NCBI GenBank assembly: GCA_963827725.1
Contig: CAWHBM010000003.1
Coordinates: forward strand, 124,001-188,000
From: VAXT01 sp963827725
GTDB taxonomy: Bacteria; Actinomycetota; Thermoleophilia; Gaiellales; Gaiellaceae
DNA: 64,000 nucleotides
Direction: 5' to 3'
The stretch's first letter is position 1, and each line of letters opens with the position of its first letter. The notes under the pieces are model-generated. The model ran no database searches and was not told where the DNA came from. It saw nothing but the letters and a program-made list of their open reading frames with translations. Below, one piece after another: positions 1 through 8,693 of this stretch. Position numbers and translations under genes: made by a program.

Positions 1-923
1 GTGTCAGCCGTCTGCAACCGGGCCTGGAGCACGTTCGAGAAGTAATCGAGCCTTCGCACGACCACGACCGCCAACAGCGCCGCGACCGCGCCCAGCGGGA
101 CGAGCAGAGCACGCGAGGCGAGCAGAGGCCGGTAGACGACGGCGAGGATCGCCGCCCCGACGACGAGGCCCAGAAGCCCGCTCCGGGAGAGCGTCGTAAG
201 CTCGACGATCAGGAGGAACCCGAGCAAGACGGCAAGAGGGATGCGCAGCCGGTGGCCGCGCTCGAGGCGCAGGTAGATGGGCGTCAAGAGCAGGAGCGGG
301 ACGATGAGCATCACGCCGAGATGGTTCGCATCCCCGGTCAGGGCATTCACGCGATAGACGCTCGACTCGCCGACCGCCCCCCAGATGTTGATCGACGCCG
401 CGCCGCCCGTGATCGGGTTCAGGACGATCGCGTCGAGGTTCCGGCCCGCAAGCGTCGCCGCGAGCTGCAGCAAGCCGTAGACGGCGTTCGCCACGAACCC
501 GGCGACGAACCACGCGATCGTTCGCCAATAGAAGCCCTCGGAGCGGCGCGCGAGATACGCGATGCCGGCAGCAAGGAACCCGAAGTGGATCAGGAACTTC
601 GTCAGCCCCTTTCCGTACAGCGACAGGGCCTGCTTCGTCTCGATGTTGAAGAAGCCGAACAGGTAGACGACGAGCAGGGCGAGACCGAAGCCGAGCACTG
701 CGAGCGTCGTCGGCGGCACGAGCCGATCGCGGTCGGTGATCCGGCCGGCAACGAAAGCGACGAGGAAGAGCAGCGCGAGCACGTCTGCGAGGTTCACGCG
801 CCCGGCGACGTCCCAGTAGACGTTCTGAAACGAGACCGAGAACATCGTCGCCAGGAAGAGGAAGGCGACCAGGCGCCCTCCTGACTTGGCAACAGTCTGT
901 TGCAAAGTGTCGACGGCGCTCAC
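1..923 (-). CDS. O-antigen ligase/polymerase-like membrane protein (partial)
   Basis: Predicted polytopic membrane enzyme that joins or polymerises lipid-linked glycans on the outer face of the membrane. About 307 codons are visible from a GTG at 923; the C-terminus lies beyond the left edge. Successive hydrophobic segments and an SRSGLLGLVVG stretch near residue 245 match the Wzy_C/RfaL superfamily. The GTG overlaps the stop of the upstream glycosyltransferase as GTGA, so the two are probably translationally coupled at the end of the polysaccharide operon. Odd feature: residues 5-14 (DTLQQTVAKS) are encoded by a dispersed palindromic repeat. Ligase versus polymerase cannot be told from sequence. 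Confidence 0.7.
   Translation of the reverse strand, partial: MSAVDTLQQTVAKSGGRLVAFLFLATMFSVSFQNVYWDVAGRVNLADVLALLFLVAFVAGRITDRDRLVPPTTLAVLGFGLALLVVYLFGFFNIETKQALSLYGKGLTKFLIHFGFLAAGIAYLARRSEGFYWRTIAWFVAGFVANAVYGLLQLAATLAGRNLDAIVLNPITGGAASINIWGAVGESSVYRVNALTGDANHLGVMLIVPLLLLTPIYLRLERGHRLRIPLAVLLGFLLIVELTTLSRSGLLGLVVGAAILAVVYRPLLASRALLVPLGAVAALLAVVVVRRLDYFSNVLQARLQTAD
883..911. repeat. In-frame palindromic element, copy 1
   Basis: 29-bp near-palindrome with core GCAACAGTCTGTTGC and arms GACTTGGCAACAG / CTGTTGCAAAGTG. It lies in the N-terminal coding region of the ligase-like gene and encodes DTLQQTVAKS on the minus strand. Copies 2 and 3 are at 12455-12483 and 40020-40048. Confidence 0.85.
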
Positions 924-2165
924 TCGAAGCTCCTGAGGACCTCGGCGAACTCACCCGAGCGGGTACGCCGCGACAGCTGCTCTCGCAGCTCCGGCGAGAG
1001 GCTTCCGTTTTCGAGCGCACCCTTTTCCCAGCGCGCGCGCAGCCCGCCGATCGCCGCCTTCAGAGCCGCCACGTCGTCCGGCGCGACCACGATGCCGGCG
1101 TCCGCGCGCCGGACGAGGTCGGCGGCGACACCATCTGTGGGCACCGCTGCGAGGATCGGGCGCTCGGCGGCGAGGTACTCGAAGATCTTGCCGGACGGAA
1201 CGGTTCGGCCCCGCCCGCCCGCCTCCGGCAACAGCAGGAGCAGCACCTCGGAATCGCGCTGCAGCTCGAGCGCCGCGCGCCGCGGAACGTGGGGGATCTC
1301 CTCCAGCCGATCGCCCAGCCCGAGGGCCTCGCCGAACTCGCGATCGGACGAGCGAAGGCCGCCCACGAACCGAGCAACGACATCGCCGCTCGGACTCCGC
1401 GAGGGCGGACAGGAACGGCCGGGGGTCGCGATGCCCGAAGAAACTGCCGGTGTGCGTGATTCGAAAGCGCTCGCCGCGGCGGTACTCGAGCCCCTCGAAG
1501 TCGTCGAAGTCGCAGCCGTTCGGGATCGTCTCGACCCGCTCCGCGCCGAGGTCGCGCAGCTCCTGCGAGATCGCGTCGGAGACGGTGATGACGGCGTCGG
1601 CGCGCTTCGCGACCAGGCGAGCGACGAGAGCCTGGCCTTGCTCCTTCACCCGCACGGAGAGCCGATCGACGCGCCGGTCGGGGTTCGCGGCCACCGAGTC
1701 GCGCAGATCGGCGACCCATGGGACGCCGGTCGCCTGCTTGACCGCAGCCCCGATCAGGTTGACGGAGGCCGGCGGCGACGTCGTGACCACGACGTCGATC
1801 TGCTCCTCCTGGACGATCCTCCTGGCGGCCGGGATCGCAGTCAGGCCCCAGCTGACGAACTCGTCTGGGAGCAACAAGCGACGCGAGAAGAGCGCGGCCT
1901 GCCGCAAGAAGCGCTCCGCACCCTCCAGGCCCTTCAGCTCCTCGGCCGGCAGCTTGGCGCTCGGCCCGAAGTAGCGCGCGCGGTGCACCTTCGCGTCGGG
2001 CGGGATGTCCAGCTCGTCGTCGCGCGCAAGCCACTTGGGATCGTCCGGCGCGAGCACGTGCGTCTCGATCCCGAGGTCGGGCAGGTGAGTCGCCAGCTTC
2101 AAGGGTCGAGCGACCCCACCGCCGCCGGCAGGGGGGAAGTACATCGTCACGAGCAGCACTCGCAT
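920..2165 (-). CDS. Family 4-type glycosyltransferase (frameshifted)
   Basis: Cytoplasmic glycosyltransferase of the GT-B fold. The N-terminal half starts MRVLLVTMYFPPAGGGG and carries an acceptor-domain Rossmann pattern and a short PNGCDFDDF motif seen in GT4 enzymes. The C-terminal half (PSGKIFEYLAAERPILA, then a DVAAL segment) is the usual nucleotide-sugar-binding end but lies in another frame. Near 1385 one extra base separates ...ESER from DVVARFVGG. Because both halves are well conserved and join exactly, an assembly indel is more likely than a pseudogene. It overlaps the next gene by 4 nt. Donor and acceptor are unknown. Confidence 0.7.
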
Positions 2166-2192
2166 CGCGGGGAACGGTAGTCGCCCGGCGGG

Positions 2193-3458
2193 CTACCGAC
2201 GGCCGACCAGGAGCGTGACCTTCCAGCTCTGCGACTTGACCGCGCCTGGCTTCGGGCTCTGCCAGATGACGCGCCCAACGCGGCTGCGGCGAGAAAGCTT
2301 TCGGCGAACACGACCGATGCTGCAATGGGCACGCCTGATCCGTCGCTTCGCAATGAGCAGCCGCAAGCCGACGACTCGGGGAACGAGGCACGGATAGCCG
2401 GCCAGGGAAGGCGGAGGCGGAGGTGGTTGCGGCGGCGGTGGAGGTTGAGGTGGCGGTGGCGGTGGCGGTGGCGGTGGCGGTGGCGGAGGCGGAGGCGGCG
2501 GAGCCAACGGCAGTCGCTGCCAATCCGGGAACCAGTCCGTGATCCCGACGCCGTTGTTTGTCAGGTTGGTCTGGCCGGTGCCGTCCGCATTCATCACGAA
2601 GACGTCGGAGTCCGAGAACGGCGCAGCGTAGAACGCGAGCTTCGAGCCGTCCGGAGACCAGGCCGGCTCCAGGTCGGAGTGATAGTTCAGCGTGAGCCTC
2701 GTGAGGCCCGTCCCCTCAGGCGTGATCGTGTAGATGTCGGGAAAATCGTCCGGCGTCGGCGGCATCGGCGGCGGGGGCGGGGGCGGTGGGGGGAAGCGCA
2801 CTGCCGTGAAGGCGATCTTGCTTCCGTCGGGCGACCAGTCGGGCGAGCCGTCCCAGCCGGTATTGGTCGTCAGGCGGATGACGTCGGCTCCGTCGCTGCG
2901 CATGACGAAGATGTCGGCGTACGTCCGTCCCTCACGCGTCCCTTCGAAGGCGATCCGCATCCCGTCGGGCGACCAAGCTGGGGAGCCGTCCTGGTTAGCG
3001 TCGTACGTCAACCGGAGCAGGCCGCTCCCGTCTGGGTTCATCCGGTAGATCTCGAAGTTGCCGTCGCGTTCGGTCGCGAACGCGAGCGTCTGGCCGTCCG
3101 GCGACCAGGCTGGCTGGTGGTCGAAGCCCGGGTCGAAGGTCAGCCTCGTGACGTTGGAGCCGTCCGCGTCCATCCGGTAGACCTCGTTGTTGCCGTCTCG
3201 ATAGCTGACGAAGGCGATCCTCGTCCCGTCCGGCGACCAGGCTGGACAGCAGTCCCAGCCGCTGCTGTACGTCAGCCTGTTGACACCCGTGCCGTCGGGG
3301 TTCATGGCGTAGAGCTCGTAGTCGCCGGTTCGATCGCTGGCGAACGCGATCTGGCCGTTCGACACCTGCAGGGCTGCGCCGGCGCGGCTTTGGGCGAGCG
3401 CGAGCGACACCGAGACAAGCGCGGCAGCAAAGCCGCAGAGCAGGAGGCGAGACGCCAT
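2193..3458 (-). CDS. Secreted TolB-like beta-propeller with poly-proline linker and PASTA-like tail
   Basis: 421-residue exported protein. Residues 1-28 form a signal peptide. Residues about 33-325 hold six PD40/WD40-like repeats (AWSPDG..IAF, MNPDGTG..RLT), as in TolB propellers. A proline run interrupts the fifth repeat, and a second run of more than 20 near-continuous prolines (about 328-350) acts as a spacer. The last 65 residues (VPRVVGLRLLIAKRRI ... WQSPKPGAVKSQSWKV) resemble one PASTA repeat, a cell-wall/muropeptide-binding fold. The likely role is a wall-associated propeller at the surface. It sits between a glycosyltransferase and a methyltransferase of the glycan operon. Ligand unknown. 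Confidence 0.75.
   Translation of the reverse strand: MASRLLLCGFAAALVSVSLALAQSRAGAALQVSNGQIAFASDRTGDYELYAMNPDGTGVNRLTYSSGWDCCPAWSPDGTRIAFVSYRDGNNEVYRMDADGSNVTRLTFDPGFDHQPAWSPDGQTLAFATERDGNFEIYRMNPDGSGLLRLTYDANQDGSPAWSPDGMRIAFEGTREGRTYADIFVMRSDGADVIRLTTNTGWDGSPDWSPDGSKIAFTAVRFPPPPPPPPPMPPTPDDFPDIYTITPEGTGLTRLTLNYHSDLEPAWSPDGSKLAFYAAPFSDSDVFVMNADGTGQTNLTNNGVGITDWFPDWQRLPLAPPPPPPPPPPPPPPPPPPQPPPPPQPPPPPPSLAGYPCLVPRVVGLRLLIAKRRIRRAHCSIGRVRRKLSRRSRVGRVIWQSPKPGAVKSQSWKVTLLVGRR
2448..2497. repeat. GGTGGC simple-sequence run (poly-Pro codons)
   Basis: Tandem GGTGGC/GGAGGC units encode the poly-proline spacer on the minus strand. Such a run can slip in replication or assembly, so the number of prolines is uncertain. 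Confidence 0.8.
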
Positions 3459-3489
3459 CCCGTAAGGATCTAACTGCAGCTACGTCAAG

Positions 3490-4299
3490 TCAACGCAGCG
3501 GGACTGTGCGCTTCCCGACCACGGTGAAGAGCGGCTTGCGCTTCCCGGCGAAGCGCTGCACGTGATACCGCACAGTCGTGTCCTCGAAGCCGAGGATCCC
3601 GAGCATCTGCTTGATCGCAGCCGGCGTGAAGTGCCACCACGACTCGCGCGGCTGCACCCGCTCGAAGTTCGGCAGGAACGCCATGTTCGGCTTGAGCAGG
3701 CTCGCCGCCATCTGAGGCAGCGAGTACCGAAGCGACGGGTTCTCGGTGACGATCACCGTCTCGGTCGTCAGGCGCAGTCCGCGCTCGAGCGCGAGGAACG
3801 GGTCTCGAAAATGGCGCAGAACGTTCCCGAACGTGGCCACCTCGACACGCCCGATCTCCTCCGGGATCTCGTAGACGGTGCCGTAGACGACCTTCGCCGA
3901 CGACTCGAACGCGCGGTGCGCGAGCCACCAGCTGTTGTTCAGCTTCAGCAGGTGCTCGCGGCGCTCGGCGTCGAACGACTCGTGGTCGTACTGCGCGTAG
4001 GGGACGACATCCCACGACTGCTTGTCAGAGAGGTCGTACGCGACGACCTCGGCGCCGCGCCCCTCCATCGTGAAGCAGAGGAAGCCGCTGGCCGTGCCGA
4101 CCTCGAGCACGCGCTTGTCGCGGAGGTCGATGCCGCCGAGGTAGTCGTCGACGCCGCCGCGGAGGTCCCACGGGCCCTCTACGAGCCCGTAGCCGGGGAT
4201 CTCCATCGAGTGGTAGAAGTAGCACTCGTCGAGATCGGTGACGGTCCGCGGCTTCGCGTAGACGGTTGTGCCGGGCGAAGCAGTCGCTACATCAGCCAT
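3490..4299 (-). CDS. Class I SAM-dependent methyltransferase
   Basis: 269-residue cytoplasmic methyltransferase. The SAM-binding motif I is VLEVGTASGFLCFTM near residue 50, followed by an acidic residue after the next strand (AYDLSD). A post-motif strand (VEVATFGNVLRHF) resembles small-molecule or sugar methyltransferases such as DUF1698/TylF-like enzymes. I chose the ATG at 4299 (MADVATAS); the reading frame stays open upstream but would overlap the neighbouring membrane protein. Its place in the glycan operon suggests O-methylation of a sugar, but the substrate is not evident. Confidence 0.7.
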   Translation of the reverse strand: MADVATASPGTTVYAKPRTVTDLDECYFYHSMEIPGYGLVEGPWDLRGGVDDYLGGIDLRDKRVLEVGTASGFLCFTMEGRGAEVVAYDLSDKQSWDVVPYAQYDHESFDAERREHLLKLNNSWWLAHRAFESSAKVVYGTVYEIPEEIGRVEVATFGNVLRHFRDPFLALERGLRLTTETVIVTENPSLRYSLPQMAASLLKPNMAFLPNFERVQPRESWWHFTPAAIKQMLGILGFEDTTVRYHVQRFAGKRKPLFTVVGKRTVPLR

Positions 4300-4324
4300 G
4301 ACGCGGCACCCTAGCGGTTCGCGT

Positions 4325-6409
4325 TCACCGTGCGGAACTGACCTTGTAGAGAACGAAGCGGTCGTCCTCGAAGGCTTTCGGAAGCGGGAGCTCGAGGTCG
4401 AAGCGCCGCTTGGCGACCACGACCCAGTCCGCGTGGTAGCGCCGCGGGATCGCAACGCTGCCCGTGCGCAGGAAGTCGATCACGTCCTCGCGGCGGCGCT
4501 GGGGCACGTTCTCCTTCGTGTCGGCGACGTGGGCCGGCGGCGCGGCCGAGATGTAGACCGGCGCGTAGCCCTCGATCCGGTAGCTCGTCTCGAGGTCGGA
4601 GAAGACGATGTCCCTGGGGGGCACCTCGGTGCGCAGAGCAGTGACGAGCCCGGGTGTGAGCCGGAATCGGTCCGGCTCGTCCTGCTTCAGATACGCGATG
4701 CCGGCGAGGGCCACCGGAGCGACGAGCGAGAGCGCAACGGCCATCGTCCACAGCGGTGTGCCCTCCGTGAGGCTCCGACGGACGACCGCAGCGACGACGA
4801 GGCCCACGGCCGCCCCACCGAGCGCGACCCAGACCGGCCACGGAGGGCCGCCGACGACCAGGAAGTACGAAAACTCCCCCGGATAGGCGAGCTGAAGCAG
4901 CCCTCCGGCGCCGAACGCAACCAGGCAGCCGGCGAGTCGGAGCCGGCCCAGCAGGGCCGCTGCGCCCGCGACGGCGAACGGAATCGGCAAAAAGGCCGGT
5001 AGGCGACGCGACTGCGAGAGCGAGACGACGTCCGAGAGCTGGTCAAAGGCCCACGGAAAGAGCACGAGGCCGAGCACGGCGACGGAGCCCCCGAGAACGT
5101 ATGCGGCCCAGCGACGCCGCCCCGCCAGGGCCGCGAGCGGGATGGCGATGAGACCCGCGACGGAAATCACGCCTCCCCGCGAGATCGTCTCCGGCGCGAG
5201 CCGCAGCAGGCCGTCGATGACGTCGATCTGGCCCCGGTAGTGGCTGATCGCCTCCGCACGCTTTGCAGCGTCCGGCTGGTGCGAGACGGTCTCGTCGACG
5301 ATCGGCTTCAACCAGAGGGCGTAGAGCCCCGCCGGGACGAGCACCGCCGGCAACGCGGCAGCGATGCGTAGCGCTTCGCGCCAGCGTTTCGGCGCCAACA
5401 CGATGCGCGCCACGAGGAAGCCCGTGAGCGGCACGGCGACGAAGAACGCGTAGGTCGGATGGACGAGCGCGAGCGCGAGCGAGGCTGCCGCGATCGACAG
5501 CACGCTGCGCCGCCGGCCGCCCGCGGCGACCGAGAAGACGAGCGCAAGCAGTGCCGGTGTGATCAGCGCGCGCGCGACGGTCGGCGGGTTCGAGAGGAAG
5601 TCGAAAGACCCGGTGCCCGAGCGAGAGAAACCGAGCAGCCCTACCTGTGCGGCCGCCGTTGCGACCCCGCCTCCAAAGGAGCGGAAGAGCGCAGCCCCCG
5701 CGGCGTAGGCGAGCACGACCGCGAGTGGGGTCAGGATCGCCGGCAGGTGCTGGAGCGCGACTGCGGGATCGACGTCTGCGATCCGGGCGACGAGCGCGAC
5801 GGCGGAGTGCCAGACCGGGAATGCGTAGCCGGGGTGGAGCCCTCCCTCGCGGAACTCGTTGAGGACGCTGAGCGACGTCAGGTCGAATGCCTCGAGCTTC
5901 CGGATTCGCCCGAGGTGGAACAGGCCGTCGCCGTAGATCGTGTTCGCTGTCCACCAGACCGCCCCGGCGAAGATCGCACCTCCCGCGGCAACGCCTGCGA
6001 GGGCCTTCCGCTCGGTCGACTCCGAGGCGACCGGCCTGCGCAGAAGCGCCGGCACGAGCGCGGCGGCGGCGAAGCCGGCGAGCAGCCAGAGAATCGTGTC
6101 GATCGTGCCGTCGAGCGCGAAGGTGAGAGCGAGCGCGCCCGCGAGCGCGGCGAGACTCCAGACGAAAGAGGCGGCGAGCGCGACGCCGAAGGTGGCGGGC
6201 CGTCCGAGTGCCCGCACGAAGATTCCACCGGGAAGGAGCAGCACGCACGCCGCGGCTGCCGTCAGCCGGAGCGCGAGCGCAGGTCCCTCCGCCGGGAGCA
6301 GACGACTGAGAGCAAGGGCAGCGGGCGCCACCGCGACGAGCCCCAGAAAAAGGACGGCCGATCCGATCCGGCCCTCTCCGACGCGGTAGATCCGCATCGG
6401 GGCGCTCAC
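4325..6409 (-). CDS. Large polytopic membrane protein, GT-C-like
   Basis: 694 residues with about 14 hydrophobic segments in the first 580 and a soluble C-terminal part of about 110 residues. The loop after the fifth segment (NTIYGDGLFHLGRIRKL) resembles the acidic first loop of DUF6541/GT39-like lipid-linked-sugar glycosyltransferases. It probably transfers a sugar from a polyprenyl carrier on the outer face. The GTG at 6409 is favoured because it overlaps the previous stop as GTGA; a second possible start is the ATG at 6397. Specific function not recognised. Confidence 0.6.
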   Translation of the reverse strand: MSAPMRIYRVGEGRIGSAVLFLGLVAVAPAALALSRLLPAEGPALALRLTAAAACVLLLPGGIFVRALGRPATFGVALAASFVWSLAALAGALALTFALDGTIDTILWLLAGFAAAALVPALLRRPVASESTERKALAGVAAGGAIFAGAVWWTANTIYGDGLFHLGRIRKLEAFDLTSLSVLNEFREGGLHPGYAFPVWHSAVALVARIADVDPAVALQHLPAILTPLAVVLAYAAGAALFRSFGGGVATAAAQVGLLGFSRSGTGSFDFLSNPPTVARALITPALLALVFSVAAGGRRRSVLSIAAASLALALVHPTYAFFVAVPLTGFLVARIVLAPKRWREALRIAAALPAVLVPAGLYALWLKPIVDETVSHQPDAAKRAEAISHYRGQIDVIDGLLRLAPETISRGGVISVAGLIAIPLAALAGRRRWAAYVLGGSVAVLGLVLFPWAFDQLSDVVSLSQSRRLPAFLPIPFAVAGAAALLGRLRLAGCLVAFGAGGLLQLAYPGEFSYFLVVGGPPWPVWVALGGAAVGLVVAAVVRRSLTEGTPLWTMAVALSLVAPVALAGIAYLKQDEPDRFRLTPGLVTALRTEVPPRDIVFSDLETSYRIEGYAPVYISAAPPAHVADTKENVPQRRREDVIDFLRTGSVAIPRRYHADWVVVAKRRFDLELPLPKAFEDDRFVLYKVSSAR

Positions 6410-7608
6410 GACAGCCACTCGCGCGCCTCCTCGGCAAGAACCCCGGCCTGGATGCAGATGCCTCCGCGCGCGCGGACGTCCTCCATGAATCGCCGGTATA
6501 GCCGGTCCCACCCGGGCAACATGGTCGAGTCGTACTGCTCCGAGTGCCAGAGGACGGCAAACCCACCGCCGTGCTCGCCGGCCCAGTCGAGCAGCGTGCT
6601 CAGCCGCTCCCCGGCTCGCTGGATGTCGAGATTGAGGTAGCGCTCAGCCGAAAGCGTCACGTCCATCGCTGCGAGCGGAACCTCGACGATGTCGCACGGA
6701 GCGTCCCGCTCGAGATCCCAGGGTCGGAACGGGTGGGCGATCCCGGCACGAAAGCCGGGAGCATCGTTGAATCCGAGCGTCGAGTCGTAGGCGAAGCCGG
6801 CGGCCTCGAGCTGAGACAGGTTGCGACGAAGATCGAGCCGCAGGAAGTGGTAGCGCTGACCGCGCACCGGCCCGGCGAGCTGCTCGAGCCGTGCCTTCTC
6901 GGCAGCGAGGCGGTCACCGTCGTCGGCAGCCGAGTAGCTGCCGTGGAGACCGACCTCGGCCCCACCGTCGAGCAGCGTCGCCACCAGGCGCGGGCGCAGC
7001 CGCTCGTACGACTCCCCGGCGGGCCCGTCGAGCTCGTGCGCGTGGTCGGCCATGAGGAAGAAGGTCGACGAGGCGTTGCTCCGCCGCTCGTCGGTGAGGA
7101 TCCGGTCGAAGCTCCAGAAAGGGTCGGTTCCCCTCGCCTTGTGAATCGGCCAGGCGGCCAGCGATCGAGCTTCGCGCAAGCCCGATCGGGCGCGGCCGCC
7201 AAGCAGGTTGGCCTTCGCACGCGCAGCGGCGCCTCGCAAACCCGTGGAGGTCCACTTCCAGGGCGTGTCGACGTCATGGGTCAGCGCGACGGCGAAGCGA
7301 GCCCCGCCCCAACGAGGGGGCTCGACACCGAGCCTGCGCCGCAGGCGCTCGAGTGGCGGGTCGAGCGGGTCGAGGCAGGACGAGGACGCTCGAAAGCGGT
7401 CGTGCTCGTCGCGGGCGCCGTTGCGCTCCTCGACACGAGCGAGATGGAAGAACGCCTCCGCGAGCTCGTCGCCGTCGGGCCGCGCTCCCCGCTCGACCTG
7501 CTCCCAGGCCTCGGCTCGGTAGGGGATGTCGTCCCCGAGACCGGTGTCGCGGGCCCCGATCGTGTCGAGGACCCAACGGGCCTTCCGCTCGACTGTTTCC
7601 GGGATCAG
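6406..7608 (-). CDS. Polysaccharide deacetylase-family protein
   Basis: About 400 residues. The NodB-type core is visible: ALTHDVDTPWKW (DVD pair), ASSTFFLMADHAHELDG, VGLHGSYSA (His motif), YDSTLGFND and a final VLWHSEQYD. This arrangement matches the deacetylase group with an N-terminal DUF7033-like extension. It probably removes N- or O-acetyl groups from a glycan precursor. No ATG, GTG or TTG exists in frame at the expected N-terminus; a CTG at 7608 overlaps the upstream stop as CTGA and gives the expected start (LIPETVERKARWVLDTIG). The start is therefore inferred. Confidence 0.7.
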   Translation of the reverse strand: MIPETVERKARWVLDTIGARDTGLGDDIPYRAEAWEQVERGARPDGDELAEAFFHLARVEERNGARDEHDRFRASSSCLDPLDPPLERLRRRLGVEPPRWGGARFAVALTHDVDTPWKWTSTGLRGAAARAKANLLGGRARSGLREARSLAAWPIHKARGTDPFWSFDRILTDERRSNASSTFFLMADHAHELDGPAGESYERLRPRLVATLLDGGAEVGLHGSYSAADDGDRLAAEKARLEQLAGPVRGQRYHFLRLDLRRNLSQLEAAGFAYDSTLGFNDAPGFRAGIAHPFRPWDLERDAPCDIVEVPLAAMDVTLSAERYLNLDIQRAGERLSTLLDWAGEHGGGFAVLWHSEQYDSTMLPGWDRLYRRFMEDVRARGGICIQAGVLAEEAREWLS

Positions 7609-8693
7609 CTGAACACTCCGCGCAAGACCCGCGCTGCGTGCACGAGGCCGGGCTTCAGGTCGTCGGGGGCGAAGACGGCGTCCACGAACGGGGGTCGCGG
7701 GAACGCCGGGCGCTCGCCGGGCATGAGCGAGATCGTCCAGACGCGCCGAGTCCCGTTCATGGAGACAGGCTCGACCTTCTCGCCGGTGAGGTCGCGGTAT
7801 GCGATCACGGGCAAGTCGACCCCGCACGCCGAGGCGAGCCCGTGCCACTGCCAGAGGCGGGGGTTGATCTCCATCAACTTGAAGCGCCCGTCGCGAGGAT
7901 CGCGCTTGAACTCGACCTGCGAGATGCCGTGGAAGCCGAGCTCGCGCAGGAAGCGCAGCCCGGAATCGACGACCTCCTGAATCCAGACGGCCTCGCCGGT
8001 GCGGCACGTGCCGACTCCGGGCGGGACCTGCTTCAGCTTTCGCCCGCAGAAGAGGCCGAGTGGCTCGCCATCCTCCCTCAAGTAGCTGCCGAGGCTGTAG
8101 AGCTCCTCGTCCCCGCCGGGCACGAGCTCCTGAACCATCGGCCCGAAGGGCTCGGCTTCCGCATAGGCGCGCTCGACCTCGGCGGAGACCTCGCAGCGGA
8201 AAGCCTGCTTGCCGAAGCGGCGCTTGAAACCGTCGGGATGCTGGGGCTTGACGAGGACAGGGAGCCCGAGCTCATCGGCCGCGGCCCGTGCCTCCGCGGC
8301 GCTCCCCGGGTATCTCGTCTCCGGCACGTCCACGCCGGCGGCGGCTGCCGTCTCGAGCTGGTGGCGCTTGTCCTGGATCGCCTCGAGGGCCGCCCAGGGC
8401 GGAAAGGGAAAGAGGAGCCCCGGGAGCCGGTCACGGTTGCGAGCGAGTGCGTTCAACGGCGGGTCGTGCGTCGGGAAGACGACCGCGGGCGTCTCGATCT
8501 CGGCGACCCGGGCGACGAACCCCTCCTCGTCGGTCGCGGGGTCGGGAACGCGCACCGGCGTCGCGTAGCGCGACCGAAACCCGAGCGGGCTCGAGCGGTG
8601 GTCGAGCGCCAGAACGGTGATCCCGGCCCGCCCGAGCGAGCGAATCGCGGCCAGGCCGTTGACCCAGCCGACGTCGAGGACGAGCGCCTTCAC
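7605..8693 (-). CDS. ATP-grasp ligase-like protein
   Basis: 362 residues. N-terminal Rossmann-like domain (VLDVGWVNGLAAIRSLGRAG), then an ATP-grasp domain: LPVLVKPQHPDGFKRRFGKQ near residue 145, and metal-binding FKLMEINPRLWQWH near residue 275. Related genes in polysaccharide and peptide clusters join a carboxylate to an amine. GTG start at 8693 overlaps the stop of the GT2 gene (GTGA). It is the second ATP-grasp gene of this operon, so an amide or amino-acid decoration of the glycan is a reasonable guess. Substrates not evident. Confidence 0.65.
   Translation of the reverse strand: MKALVLDVGWVNGLAAIRSLGRAGITVLALDHRSSPLGFRSRYATPVRVPDPATDEEGFVARVAEIETPAVVFPTHDPPLNALARNRDRLPGLLFPFPPWAALEAIQDKRHQLETAAAAGVDVPETRYPGSAAEARAAADELGLPVLVKPQHPDGFKRRFGKQAFRCEVSAEVERAYAEAEPFGPMVQELVPGGDEELYSLGSYLREDGEPLGLFCGRKLKQVPPGVGTCRTGEAVWIQEVVDSGLRFLRELGFHGISQVEFKRDPRDGRFKLMEINPRLWQWHGLASACGVDLPVIAYRDLTGEKVEPVSMNGTRRVWTISLMPGERPAFPRPPFVDAVFAPDDLKPGLVHAARVLRGVFS

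Noticed and set aside
252..884. Plus-strand ORF of 210 codons opposite the ligase-like gene
   Set aside because: Charged low-complexity translation typical of the complement of a hydrophobic protein; the minus-strand frame has clear membrane helices and a family motif.
2325..3473. Plus-strand ORF with Arg/Trp repeats opposite the propeller gene
   Set aside because: Antisense shadow of PD40 repeats and poly-proline codons; no plausible domain.
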